DNA from: Myxococcota bacterium
Lineage (GTDB): Bacteria > Myxococcota_A > UBA796 > JAJRTE01
DNA: 64,000 bases
Reading direction: 5' to 3'
Assembly: GCA_024278455.1 (NCBI GenBank)
Contig: JAJRTE010000231.1
Location: 1-64,000 of the forward strand
Position numbers and translations under genes: made by a program. Numbering within the stretch: position 1 is the first letter of the stretch; each line of letters starts with the position of its first letter. A model generated the notes under the pieces. That model had not been told where the DNA came from. It worked only from the letters and a program-made list of their open reading frames with translations, and searched no databases. Positions 17,911-26,484 of this stretch are shown here, one piece after another.

Positions 17911-18867
17911 CTAGAGACTGTTCGTCGTCCCGCGGAGCACCAGCGGGCTGTCTGGAAGCAAGCGCTTGAGGTAGTCCGACAGTTCCCACTCGAGGTCGAA
18001 ATGGTTGAGCACCTCCCTGATGTCCTTGGCCAGGTGGAAGGCGTCAGGGTGCCGGTCGTTGGGGTCGTAGGCAAGCGCCCTGCTGAGCAGTTGGTAGAGG
18101 TGCAACCCCTGTTCCAGGCCCAGGACCTTGGGAAGCTGGTCTGCGATCTGGCCGTCCTGGACCATTCTCAGGCACGCCAGGTAGCTTTCCTGGGGATAGA
18201 GGCGTTCGTTGGTCAGCAGTTCGAAGAGAATGGAGCCCAGGGAGTAGAGATCGGATCGGCCGTCCAGGTCTCGCCGGCCCAGGGCCTGCTCGGGCGACAT
18301 GTAGTAGACCGTGCCCTTGACCTCGCCCGCCAGAACCGTCTTCTGTACGTTGCTCTCCGCCCTGGCCACGCCGAAATCGGCAATCTTGCACACCCCGTGC
18401 GCGTTGATGAGGATGTTGGAAGGTTTCAGATCGCGGTGGACCATCTTCAGCGGCCGCCCATCCGAGTCCTCGGCAGTGTGGGCGTAGGCCAGCCCCTCGG
18501 CGATCTGCAGGGCGATTTGAAGCGCCATGTCCGGCGCCATCGGGCGTCCCAGCGCCTTTTGCGCGCTCAGCACGTCGGCAAGGGTAACGCCGCGCACATA
18601 CTCCATCGCCAGGTAGTAGAAGCTCTCCAGTTGTCCGAAATCCAGGGTCTGGACGATGTTGTGGTGGTTGAGGTACCCGCCGAGCCGAGCCTCGTTGATG
18701 AAGCTCTTCGTGAACATCTCGTCCTGGCTCAGGTGCGGGAGGATTCGCTTGAGCGCCACGCGCTTCGTGAACCCCTCCGGCCCCTGGATCTGGGCAAGAA
18801 ACACCTCTGCCATCCCGCCGTCGCCCAGCTTTCGCAATAGCGTGTACTTTCCGAACTGGGTGGACAT
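17911..18867 (-). CDS. Ser/Thr protein kinase (PknB type)
   Basis: The 318-residue kinase has a glycine loop LRKLGDGGMAEVF, ATP lysine RVALKRI, catalytic loop HRDLKPSN, DFG in IADFGVARAE and activation-segment GTVYYMSPEQ, so it should be active. The start at 18867 (MSTQFGKYTLL) is preferred over ATG 18933: AGAGGCGGTG precedes it and domain homology begins there. The protein ends straight after the kinase domain with TAG (17911-17913). The same frame continues without another stop into a membrane helix and PEGA modules, the usual architecture of receptor-like kinases in myxobacteria. CAG (Gln) to TAG would explain the break. Confidence 0.88.
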   Translation of the reverse strand: MSTQFGKYTLLRKLGDGGMAEVFLAQIQGPEGFTKRVALKRILPHLSQDEMFTKSFINEARLGGYLNHHNIVQTLDFGQLESFYYLAMEYVRGVTLADVLSAQKALGRPMAPDMALQIALQIAEGLAYAHTAEDSDGRPLKMVHRDLKPSNILINAHGVCKIADFGVARAESNVQKTVLAGEVKGTVYYMSPEQALGRRDLDGRSDLYSLGSILFELLTNERLYPQESYLACLRMVQDGQIADQLPKVLGLEQGLHLYQLLSRALAYDPNDRHPDAFHLAKDIREVLNHFDLEWELSDYLKRLLPDSPLVLRGTTNSL

Positions 18868-18938
18868 CACCGCCTCTGCATTGAGACAACATACCAGCGT
18901 CTCGCCGGCGCCTCGAGGATCCAGGAGATCCAACCGTG

Positions 18939-18968
18939 ATCATACCCCGGGACAATCGGTAACGGCAA
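18939..18968 (-). promoter_or_regulatory. sigma-70 promoter for kinase/PEGA operon
   Basis: On the minus strand TTGCCG (18963-18968) and TATGAT (18939-18944) are separated by 18 bases. Transcription would start near 18932, some 65 bases before the kinase ATG. Confidence 0.5.
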
Positions 18969-19037
18969 GGGAGAAACCAATATTCGCAGGGACCAGGCCT
19001 GCTCCCAGACATCCACGATGAGCAGGGGGACCTGGCC

Positions 19038-19291
19038 TCAAGCAATGGGCATGCCGGCGTCGCTCGTCTTGACGATGGAAAGCACGGAACCATCGGAAAC
19101 GAGCCATATCCACCCGCGGCAGCAGGGGGATCCGGCCGTGACCATGAGTTTCGCCTTGAAGGCCTCCGCGTCACCGAATGTCGCCGCAAGCGCGTCCGCC
19201 GTTTCTTGGGGATCGGTCCGCTGCCTCGAGAACGCATGCTGCGCCAGTAGAACGGGTGATTCCGCACCTGTGCCGCCACGTTGAAAAGATC
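19038..19291 (-). pseudogene. Fe/Mn superoxide dismutase relic, truncated and frameshifted
   Basis: Two family-typical pieces lie in neighbouring frames on the minus strand. The first is DLFNVAAQVRNHPFYWRSM, matching the conserved FN-AAQ-x-W-N-H-x-FYW-x-S-M region of Fe/Mn SODs. After a one-base shift near 19205-19212 (a CCCC run) the second reads ETADALAATFGDAEAFKAKL and then GWIWLVSDGSVLSIVKTSDA, matching the C-terminal half, and ends in TGA. The N-terminal helical hairpin is absent upstream. The metal ligands of the C-terminal half (DxWEHAYY) are also absent because the frame stops early. It is a clear dead gene; it leaves no functional SOD in this window. Confidence 0.75.
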
Positions 19292-19393
19292 CGTCCGCGC
19301 CGGATCCCCGGCGGTGCCACGTGCCGGTTGCCGGTTGCCTATGAGGCGCAGCGGGGCTGAAAAGGCCGTTCCCGCGCTGCCTCGAGAATGTCC

Positions 19394-19422
19394 TTGCCGG
19401 GCAGGCTGAGTCGGGCTAGGTT
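19394..19422 (+). promoter_or_regulatory. Candidate promoter for antiporter gene
   Basis: TTGCCG (19394-19399) and TAGGTT (19417-19422) are spaced by 17 bases. The pair closely resembles the candidate ribF promoter at 21262 (TTGCCA-17-TAGGTT). Confidence 0.4.
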
Positions 19423-19499
19423 GTCGCCCTTGTGCGGAAAGATGGGGTCGCGCCGGTCGAGCGTTCGCTATTGGCCAGCGCGTGGAGGTGTGCAGGACA

Positions 19500-21191
19500 A
19501 TGGCATTGTCCCTGGCAGTGATCGTCATTCTGTGCCTGCTGGTCGAGTACGGGTTGCGAAGGCTGGGTATCCCGGGGCTCACCGGCATGCTTCTCGCGGG
19601 GGTGGCGCTCGGTCCCCACGCAGCCGGTGTCATCAGTCCCGAACTGGCCTCCATCTCCGGCGACCTTCGGATGGTCGCCCTCATCGTCATCCTGCTCCGC
19701 GCAGGTCTTGAACTCAGCAAGAAGACGCTGGCTCGAGTCGGCCTGCGTGCGCTGCTGTTTTCGTTCATCCCCGCCACGATCGAGGGGATCGCCGTGACCT
19801 TTCTCGGACACTGGCTGCTGGAGCTGAGCTACCTCGAGGCCGCGATCCTCGGCGCGATCCTCTCTGCGGTGTCTCCAGCGGTGGTCGTGCCGTTGATGAT
19901 TCGTTTCATGGAGCAGCGCAAGGGCACGGGCAAGGGGATTCCCACCCTCGTCCTGGCCGCGTCGTCCATCGACGACGTGTTCGTCATCGTGGTGTACAGC
20001 AGCCTGATCGGGCTCTACGTGGGTGGGGAGGTCAATCTCGCGTGGGAGCTTGCCGGTATCCCCTTGTCCATCGTGCTCGGTGTCGCGGTTGGCCTGTCCA
20101 CCGGATACGTTCTTTACCGTCTTTTCCGCCGGTTCAGTCCTCGAGCCACCAAGCGGCTGCTGGTGGTCGTGGGCGTCTCCATCCTGCTCGTCTCGATCGA
20201 ACATCACCTGCGGGAGATCGTGCCGTTCGCCGCGCTCCTGGCGGTGATGGCGGTGGGATTCATTATTCTCGAGAAGAACGAGTACATGGCTCACGAGATT
20301 TCCAGGAAGCTCGGCAAGGTCTGGGTGCTGGCCGAAATCGTCCTGTTTGCGCTGGTGGGAGCGCAGGTCAACGTGGACGTTGCGCTGCAAGCTGGCGGCG
20401 CGGCTGCGGTGTTGATTGCGCTGGGGCTGGTCGCCCGGAGTGCGGGAAGTTACCTGTGCCTTCTCGGGAGCAACTTGACGCGCGGCGAGCGCCTGTTCGT
20501 GGTGGTTTCCTATCTTCCCAAGGCCACGGTCCAGGCGGCGATCGGGAGCGCGCCGCTCATGGCCATGACGGCGGCGGGGATGGACACCAGGCCGGGGGAG
20601 GTCATCCTTGCCGTGGCCGCCCTGTCCATCCTGTTGACCGCCCCGGCCGGCGCCTGGGCCATTCGTCTTCTCGGCGACAAGGTGCTCGAGTCCGAGGAGG
20701 CACCGCGGGGGGCCCAGGTCTCTGCAGACGCGGTCGAGGCCGACGTGTTGCAGTCCCTCACCGTCGGCGCAGTCATGGACGCCGACGCTGTCGCCGTGCG
20801 CACCAGCACCAGCCTCGGCCGGGTTCTCGAGGCTTTTGCTGAAGTCTCGGGGACGACGGTCCCTGTCGTGGGAAGTGCCAACACCTTGAGCGGCGAGGTC
20901 GTTCTCGCCGATCTGAAGCCAGTACTCGCGACGCAGTTCATGTGGCCATGGCTGTTGGCGGTCGATGTCATGCGGCCGGTGAGTGGCGTCCTGGCGCCGT
21001 CGGACAGTCTCGAGATGGCCCGGCAGCGGTTCGATGCCGGCGGGAGCCGGGTTCTCTGTGTCGCAGAGCCGGACACCGGTCGGCTGGTCGGCACCCTGGA
21101 GCGCCGGGCCCTGGAGCACGCTATCGAAGAGCGGACCGCGGCGTGGCTCGCTGGGCTGACGCGGCGGGGGGATGTGGCTGGGGTGGGGTGA
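19500..21191 (+). CDS. Cation:proton antiporter (CPA2-like) with C-terminal CBS pair
   Basis: The 563-residue protein has about 12 membrane helices up to residue 390, including GLRRLGIPGLTGMLLAGVAL and the paired-aspartate-region text LAASSIDDVFVIVVY typical of Na+/H+ or K+/H+ antiporters. The cytoplasmic tail has two CBS-like repeats (SLGRVLEAFAEVSGTTVPVV and SLEMARQRFDAGGSRVLCVA), which in other transporters sense adenine nucleotides. ATG 19500 is chosen over the in-frame GTG at 19482 because the purine-rich GTGGAGG lies just before it. It is not obviously linked to neighbours; ribF follows 173 bases later with its own promoter. Confidence 0.85.
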   Translation: MALSLAVIVILCLLVEYGLRRLGIPGLTGMLLAGVALGPHAAGVISPELASISGDLRMVALIVILLRAGLELSKKTLARVGLRALLFSFIPATIEGIAVTFLGHWLLELSYLEAAILGAILSAVSPAVVVPLMIRFMEQRKGTGKGIPTLVLAASSIDDVFVIVVYSSLIGLYVGGEVNLAWELAGIPLSIVLGVAVGLSTGYVLYRLFRRFSPRATKRLLVVVGVSILLVSIEHHLREIVPFAALLAVMAVGFIILEKNEYMAHEISRKLGKVWVLAEIVLFALVGAQVNVDVALQAGGAAAVLIALGLVARSAGSYLCLLGSNLTRGERLFVVVSYLPKATVQAAIGSAPLMAMTAAGMDTRPGEVILAVAALSILLTAPAGAWAIRLLGDKVLESEEAPRGAQVSADAVEADVLQSLTVGAVMDADAVAVRTSTSLGRVLEAFAEVSGTTVPVVGSANTLSGEVVLADLKPVLATQFMWPWLLAVDVMRPVSGVLAPSDSLEMARQRFDAGGSRVLCVAEPDTGRLVGTLERRALEHAIEERTAAWLAGLTRRGDVAGVG

Positions 21192-21261
21192 GGGGGGGCA
21201 GAAGCCTCCACGCGGGTCGAGACCTCCCTCTCGCGTCCCGCCCTCCGCGAGCCATCCCCTC

Positions 21262-21290
21262 TTGCCAATGTGCCGCCGCGCGGCTAGGTT
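21262..21290 (+). promoter_or_regulatory. Candidate promoter for ribF
   Basis: TTGCCA (21262-21267), a 17-base spacer and TAGGTT (21285-21290) lie about 70 bases before the ribF ATG. No FMN riboswitch-like structure was seen in the leader. Confidence 0.45.
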
Positions 21291-21364
21291 AGAACTTTCA
21301 CCACAGCATTGCCCGCTCGAGCCCGGAAACGGGTGCCGGCGGCTCGAGTCGAGAGTGGGATGAT

Positions 21365-22357
21365 ATGCGTTTCTTCCGTGACAGCGCCACGCTCGAGGGC
21401 TTGTCAGGCTCGACGATCCTCACGATTGGCAACTTCGACGGCGTGCACCTCGGGCACCAGATGATCATCCGGGAGGTGGTCGAGCGCGCCCGGGCATGCG
21501 GGTGCGTGCCGGCGTTGATGACCTTCGACCCCCCTCCGTCCCGAGTGCTCGGGCGGGCCGCGTTGCCACAGATCATGACGCTCCGGGACAAGTGCATCGT
21601 CCTCGAGGAACTCGGTATCGAACTCTTCGTGTGCGAGACCTTCAACCTTGGCCTCGCATCCACCCCGCCCGAATCGTTCATGCAGGACATCCTCGAGCGG
21701 CGATTGAGCCCTCGAGAGATCCTCGTCGGGTACGACTTCGCCTTCGGCAAGGCGCGAAAGGGCGACGTGGGAACGTTGAAGCAGTACTTCGAGCCTCGAG
21801 GCTGCCACGTGGAGCAGTTCCGGCCGCTGACCATCCGGCTCGACGGGGAGGATTCGAGTGTCATCGTGAGCAGCACGCGCATCCGCGAGTTGCTGATCGA
21901 TGGTGACGTGGCCGGAGCGGCCAGGCTCCTGGGGCGCCCTCACTTCGTGTGTGGCCCGGTCGTCCACGGGGATGCTCGAGGCCGATCGCTCGGTTTTCCC
22001 ACGGCGAATCTCAAGGACGAGAACCTGCTGCCGGCCAACGGCGTCTATGCCGTGTTCGCTCGAGTCGATGGGTGTCCTTTCCCGGCGGTGGCCAATGTCG
22101 GCCGGCGCCCGACCTTTCGGGGCGCGGTGGTCAGGCTCGAGGTCCATCTTCTGGACTTTTCCGGAGAGCTGTACGAAAAGCGGTTGCGTGTCGACTTCGT
22201 CGAGCGGTTGCGCGGAGAACGCACGTTCGAGGGTGCCGGTGCGCTCGGGGCTCAGATCCGGCGGGATATCCAGGCAGCCAGGCGTATCCTGGCCGCAAGG
22301 GCACCTGCCTCGGGGGTGGCTCGAGGTACGCCGATCGAACTGCGGGCCTGCCGGTAG
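21365..22357 (+). CDS. ribF: Bifunctional riboflavin kinase / FMN adenylyltransferase
   Basis: The 330-residue enzyme converts riboflavin to FMN and then FAD. The N-terminal FAD-synthetase domain has the nucleotidyltransferase motif TIGNFDGVHLGHQ (residues about 20-32) and the SSTRIRELL motif near 165. The C-terminal flavokinase domain has GRSLGFPTANL and VGRRPTF. The length is normal for RibF. The ATG at 21365 follows GAGAGTGGGAT. The gene stands alone between the antiporter and the tadC operon. Confidence 0.95.
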   Translation: MRFFRDSATLEGLSGSTILTIGNFDGVHLGHQMIIREVVERARACGCVPALMTFDPPPSRVLGRAALPQIMTLRDKCIVLEELGIELFVCETFNLGLASTPPESFMQDILERRLSPREILVGYDFAFGKARKGDVGTLKQYFEPRGCHVEQFRPLTIRLDGEDSSVIVSSTRIRELLIDGDVAGAARLLGRPHFVCGPVVHGDARGRSLGFPTANLKDENLLPANGVYAVFARVDGCPFPAVANVGRRPTFRGAVVRLEVHLLDFSGELYEKRLRVDFVERLRGERTFEGAGALGAQIRRDIQAARRILAARAPASGVARGTPIELRACR

Positions 22358-22463
22358 GCGGGGCGAGGGACCCGTTTCTACCGGCATGGCGGCCGCCGGC
22401 GCCACGAGAGGGTCTCGGCAGTTCGGACCACGGGAAAGGCTCGAAAAGGCCGATGGATGGCGC

Positions 22464-22493
22464 TTGACGCATTTCGCGCCGGCATGCTACCAT
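22464..22493 (+). promoter_or_regulatory. Extended -10 promoter for tadC/FHA operon
   Basis: TTGACG (22464-22469) and TACCAT (22488-22493) are spaced by 18 bases, with TGC directly before the -10, an extended -10 feature. The leader to the tadC ATG is about 80 bases. Confidence 0.5.
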
Positions 22494-22579
22494 GCAGCAG
22501 GTTTTAGCGTGGGCACCGGCCGCCGGTGGACTTTCAGCTCCGTTGGGCTTGTCCAGCACCGCTAGGGAGGCGGGTGAAT

Positions 22580-23494
22580 ATGTCGGATCTCTTCCTGTAT
22601 ATCGTCGCGGGGTTGAGCGGCGGCGCGATGTTCGTGTTCATTCTCTACCTGTTTCCGGACCAATCGGAAGTCGATGCCCGCCGGCGTCTCGGCGTCGGGG
22701 GAGGGGTACGGCAGACCCCATCCCTGCTGCTTCGTATCGTCCGGCCGCTCTTTGTCCTGCTGGTTCCGATCACCGCGCGGATTCCGGTGCCGAAGTACCG
22801 GGAGAAGACGAGGCACAAGTTCGTTACCGCCGCAATGGAGGAAATCACCGTCGACGAGATGTTGGCCTACAAGATCATCATGGCCGTGTCCGTGCCGGTC
22901 TTTTTCTTCTTTTCGGTCAAGAGCCTGGCAGGCAGGGTGATACCCTGGTGGGGCGTCGTGCTCATGGCGCTGTTCGGGTTCTTCTTTCCCGACCAGTGGC
23001 TGAACGGCCGGGTCCAGATGCGCCAGAAGGAGATCCTGAAGGCGCTTCCCTACGTCATGGACCTGCTGACACTTTCCGTCGAGGCCGGTCTGGACTTCGT
23101 CGCCGGGATCGGGAAGGTCGTGGAGAAGTCGGCACCTTCGGCGCTGATCGATGAATTCCGTCTTTTGCTTCAGGAAATCCAGGTCGGGAACACGCGCCAG
23201 CAAGCCTTGCGCAACCTGGCGTTTCGAGTGGATATGGTCGAAATCAACTCGTTCGTTTCGTTGCTGGTCCAGGCCGATGAGTTGGGTGCGTCCATTGGGC
23301 CGGTTCTGCGCGCCCAGTCGGACCTGTTCCGGACGCAGCGATTCCAGCGTGCGGAGAAGGCTGGTGCCGCAGCGGCGCAGAAGATTCTCTTTCCGCTGGT
23401 CCTGTGTATTCTCCCGGCCGTATTCATCGTAATTTTCGGCCCCATCGCCTTGAGCTTCCTCTATGGTGGCGGTTTTGCTGCAAAAGCAGGTTGA
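22580..23494 (+). CDS. tadC: Tad pilus inner-membrane protein TadC (T2SS F family)
   Basis: The 304-residue protein has an N-terminal helix, a cytoplasmic GspF-type helical domain (LPYVMDLLTLSVEAGLDFVA, then IGKVVE) and C-terminal helices (FPLVLCILPAVFIVIFGPIA). The family forms the platform that couples the Tad ATPase to pilus assembly, together with TadB. ATG 22580 was chosen because GGGAGG lies just upstream and the hydrophobic N-terminus starts there. It is separated by 12 kb from the main Tad locus, which has tadB but no tadC, and instead heads an operon with a DUF192 protein and three FHA proteins. Confidence 0.88.
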   Translation: MSDLFLYIVAGLSGGAMFVFILYLFPDQSEVDARRRLGVGGGVRQTPSLLLRIVRPLFVLLVPITARIPVPKYREKTRHKFVTAAMEEITVDEMLAYKIIMAVSVPVFFFFSVKSLAGRVIPWWGVVLMALFGFFFPDQWLNGRVQMRQKEILKALPYVMDLLTLSVEAGLDFVAGIGKVVEKSAPSALIDEFRLLLQEIQVGNTRQQALRNLAFRVDMVEINSFVSLLVQADELGASIGPVLRAQSDLFRTQRFQRAEKAGAAAAQKILFPLVLCILPAVFIVIFGPIALSFLYGGGFAAKAG

Positions 23495-23503
23495 GGGTGA
23501 CGG

Positions 23504-23884
23504 TTGATCGAAGTCTACAACACGACTCGAGGGAAAGTGCTGGCACAGGCCGCGACCAGGGCGAATACCCTGTGGTCGCGCATGAAAGGTCTGCTGGGAC
23601 GCGAAGAACTCGGAGAGGGCGAAGGTCTGGTGATCGACCCTTGCAACGCGATCCATACCTTCTTCATGCGCTTTCCGATAGATGTCCTGTTTGTGGACAG
23701 GGGGGGCAGAATCGTTCGCACCGTCGAGCGCCTCCGGCCCTTCAGGGTCACCGGGATCGTTTTCGCCGCACAGTGCGTGGTCGAACTCCCCGCCGGCGTG
23801 GTGGAGGGCACGGCGACATCCGTGGGAGACCTGGTCGAGTTCAGCACGAGGTCCGGCATGGCGTCTGAGGTGGCAGGAACATGA
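23504..23884 (+). CDS. DUF192 family protein
   Basis: The 126-residue protein matches the DUF192 family: TRANTLWSRMKGLLGREEL, then LVIDPCNAIHTFFMRFPIDV and VELPAGVVE. No biochemical function is established for this family. It has no signal peptide here. The start is TTG at 23504, nine bases after the tadC stop. Its stop overlaps the ATG of the following FHA gene (ATGA at 23881-23884), so it is translationally coupled inside the tadC-FHA operon. Confidence 0.82.
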   Translation: MIEVYNTTRGKVLAQAATRANTLWSRMKGLLGREELGEGEGLVIDPCNAIHTFFMRFPIDVLFVDRGGRIVRTVERLRPFRVTGIVFAAQCVVELPAGVVEGTATSVGDLVEFSTRSGMASEVAGT

Positions 23885-25479
23885 AGCTCGTCGTCTTGAG
23901 TGGCCCGATTCGAGGCAAGGTGTTGGACCTTGCCTCGGGCAACAACTTCATCGGGCGGGCCGAAGAGAACTCGATAACCCTCCCTTCGGGACAAGTGTCC
24001 CGGCGGCATGCCTGCATTTCCCTGACCGGCGATCGTGTCTTTCTCGAGGACCTTGGTAGTTCGAACGGTACCTTTGTCGGAGAGCAACGCATACAGCAGA
24101 AAGTCGCCCTGAAGCCGGGAAGCAGATTCCGGATTGGCGAATTCATGATGGAACTCAGCGTCGATGGACGTGTCAGCGGCGCTCCGGCCGCCGTTGCCGG
24201 AAAGCCCGCACCGGCACCGCGTCCGGGCAGGGGCCAGCCTGCGGCCGGCCAGGTGATGCCCATCGTCATGCCACGTGTCCAGGCCGGCGAGACACCCTTC
24301 TGGCGATTCTACCGGACCATCGCCTTTCTCGGCTGGCGGGGACAGGTGGTACTGGGCGCCATGGGGCTGGTCCTGATCGTCATTGGCCTCGGGGTCTATC
24401 CGCTGCTGAAGGACGAGCAGCGAACGCTCACCCAGGAGGTGCTCAAGCGCGGTAAAGTGCTGGTCAACAGGTTGGCCATGCGAAACGGCGAATTCGTCAA
24501 GAACATGTTGGAAACCAACCTGGACGCAACACAGATACTCTCGGAAGAGGGTGTTGTCGAGGCCTACCTGCTGACACCGAACCTGATGGTGTTGAGCCCT
24601 GTCGAGCAGCGGGGGAGATCCATGTCCAACCGGACCGTCTGCGCCAACGCCTTTCGGAGCGGCAACGTGGTCGTTGCCTCCGAGGCCGAACTCGAGATCG
24701 GGGAGGGCCGGGCGGGCGTGTACCACATGGCCACGCCCATCCGGGTATGGGCCAACGAGCAGGGGAGGTACAAGACCTACGGGGTGGCATACATCGTGAT
24801 GGACGCCCGCCGCGTCGCGGAAGTCAACGCGCGTACCGATGTCAAGCTGACCGCTGCTGGTATCGTCGTCGCCGTGGCCATGGCATTGTACCTTGTCGCG
24901 CTGTTCTTGTTGACGAATCGCCCTCTTGGCGCGCTGGCCGACGATGGCGAACTTGTCCTCAGGGGTGACCTGCGGGCTGTGGAAAGCCGCGCGCGTTGGA
25001 AAGAATTGAACAGTCTTGCGCACACGCTCAACAGGAGTTTCGACCGCTACCACCAGGCGGCTTCCGCGACGTCGGCGGCCACCCTGGAGGCGGTCGGTCC
25101 ATCCTTCGTCGCCGGCGATCGTGATGCTTCGATCGAAGATGCCAAGGTATCCGCCATTGCCGACGCCGTGAGCGAGGCGGTTCTTGTCACCGACGAGATG
25201 CAGCGGGTGGTCTACCTGAACCAGCGGGCGGCCAGGACCCTGGGCGCCACGTTGCAGACGGCGAGGGGCCGCCACATCATGGAGGCCATCGCCAATCGCG
25301 AAGTGCTCGGCGAAGTGCTCGATATCCTGAAGAAACTGGTCGAGTCCGACTCGAGCACGGTGTCCACCAAGGTGACGCTGCCCGGAGAATCAGGGCCCGG
25401 CGAGCACGAACTCGTCGCTTCCGGCGTACGCGACGACAAGACGGGCCAACTGAGCTATGCTGCCATCGTCATACGATAG
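23881..25479 (+). CDS. FHA-domain membrane sensor with PAS-like C-terminus
   Basis: The 532-residue protein has an N-terminal FHA domain (FIGRAEENSITLPSGQVSRR, then DLGSSNGTFV) that reads phosphothreonine. A proline-rich linker leads to a membrane helix near residue 160 (VVLGAMGLVLIVIGLGVY). An extracytoplasmic region of about 150 residues has the character of a dCache-like sensor, and a second helix lies near 325 (GIVVAVAMALYLVALFLL). A short HAMP-like stretch precedes a PAS-like domain (AVSEAVLVTDEMQRVVYLNQ). No kinase, cyclase or methyl-accepting output follows. It probably links an outside signal to kinase-dependent phosphoprotein binding. Confidence 0.78.
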   Translation: MKLVVLSGPIRGKVLDLASGNNFIGRAEENSITLPSGQVSRRHACISLTGDRVFLEDLGSSNGTFVGEQRIQQKVALKPGSRFRIGEFMMELSVDGRVSGAPAAVAGKPAPAPRPGRGQPAAGQVMPIVMPRVQAGETPFWRFYRTIAFLGWRGQVVLGAMGLVLIVIGLGVYPLLKDEQRTLTQEVLKRGKVLVNRLAMRNGEFVKNMLETNLDATQILSEEGVVEAYLLTPNLMVLSPVEQRGRSMSNRTVCANAFRSGNVVVASEAELEIGEGRAGVYHMATPIRVWANEQGRYKTYGVAYIVMDARRVAEVNARTDVKLTAAGIVVAVAMALYLVALFLLTNRPLGALADDGELVLRGDLRAVESRARWKELNSLAHTLNRSFDRYHQAASATSAATLEAVGPSFVAGDRDASIEDAKVSAIADAVSEAVLVTDEMQRVVYLNQRAARTLGATLQTARGRHIMEAIANREVLGEVLDILKKLVESDSSTVSTKVTLPGESGPGEHELVASGVRDDKTGQLSYAAIVIR

Positions 25480-25493
25480 GGAGGTGATCGGAC

Positions 25494-26432
25494 GTGTCGC
25501 CAGAATCGGACTGGAACCTGACATTGATTAGCGGCGGTGCAAGCAACGCGTCCTATCCCCTGACGGAGCAAGGCGTGCAAGTTGGGCGAGGCGACGACTG
25601 TGATATCGCCTTGAACAGCCAGAACGTCTCGAGACGACATGCTCGCATCTTTGTTTACCAGGGGCAACCCTACGTCCAGGACCTGGGCAGCAGGAACGGT
25701 GTGTACGTCAACGGTGTCAGAATCCAGGAACAGCGACTGGGGTCCGGGGATACGCTGACCATGGGGGAGTTCGTCTTTCAGGTCACATCGGCGTCCGACC
25801 CCGTGGTCACCGGCAGACGGTCGAGCCGATCCGTGCTCTACCTCGCCGTGGCTGGCGTCGTTCTGTGCCTGCTGGTCGCCGTTCTATGGAAGGTCACCTC
25901 GGGGCAGAAGAACGCTCAGGTGGCTGTGCCGCGAACGCCGGTCGCACAATCGTCCGACGTGCAGAACATGTTCGCCACGCTCGACAAGTCCAGCAGGTCG
26001 GCAAGACCGCCGGGTGCCCCGCAAGGAGTGGGGCAGCAGGGAAGTACTGGGGCGCAGGAGGCACCCGCCGGCAGGGCGGGAGACAAGCGCAACGCAATGG
26101 TAAGGGAATACCTGGATCGAGCCGAACTCCTCCAGGAAGCCGGGAAACTCACTGAGGCTCTCAAGCAGTACAAGCTGGCGTTGAAGTTGGACCCGACATG
26201 TGCCCTGTGTCTGTCGCGGAAAGAGCGGTTGGAGAAAGAGATCCAAGCGAGGATCAACAAAAACCTGGAAGATGGAATGAAGAGCTTCAAGGCGCTGCGA
26301 TACCAGGAGGCAATCAACTCCTGGGAACGGGTGCTCAACCTGGATCCGGACCCCGGAAGCCAGCAGCACCAGTTGGCAAAGCAGTACATCGCAGACGCCG
26401 AGGCCAAGTTGGCCGCCCAGCAGAGATTCTGA
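25494..26432 (+). CDS. FHA-domain single-pass membrane protein with TPR-like tail
   Basis: The 312-residue protein has an N-terminal FHA domain (VGRGDDCDIALNSQNVSRRH, then DLGSRNGVYVNG). One membrane helix follows near residue 110 (SVLYLAVAGVVLCLLVAVLW), then a disordered Ala/Gly/Gln-rich linker. A C-terminal helical repeat region (YLDRAELLQEAGKLTEALKQ and a second, similar motif) is of TPR type. GTG 25494 is used because GGGAGGTGAT precedes it. It follows the previous FHA gene by 14 bases. The helix orientation puts the FHA domain in the cytoplasm and the repeats outside, so it could relay phosphorylation to periplasmic pilus parts. Confidence 0.78.
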   Translation: MSPESDWNLTLISGGASNASYPLTEQGVQVGRGDDCDIALNSQNVSRRHARIFVYQGQPYVQDLGSRNGVYVNGVRIQEQRLGSGDTLTMGEFVFQVTSASDPVVTGRRSSRSVLYLAVAGVVLCLLVAVLWKVTSGQKNAQVAVPRTPVAQSSDVQNMFATLDKSSRSARPPGAPQGVGQQGSTGAQEAPAGRAGDKRNAMVREYLDRAELLQEAGKLTEALKQYKLALKLDPTCALCLSRKERLEKEIQARINKNLEDGMKSFKALRYQEAINSWERVLNLDPDPGSQQHQLAKQYIADAEAKLAAQQRF

Positions 26433-26484
26433 CAGCACCGCGCACCTCCGCGCCCCTGATGTCACCATTTGGAGAGTCAGGGGC

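Noticed and set aside
19416-21119. 567-residue minus-strand frame opposite the antiporter
   Set aside because: Its His/Asp/Gln-rich text is the antisense shadow of membrane helices; no start signal.
21192-21364. FMN riboswitch before ribF
   Set aside because: The leader lacks the conserved RFN-element sequence blocks; only a plain promoter is visible.
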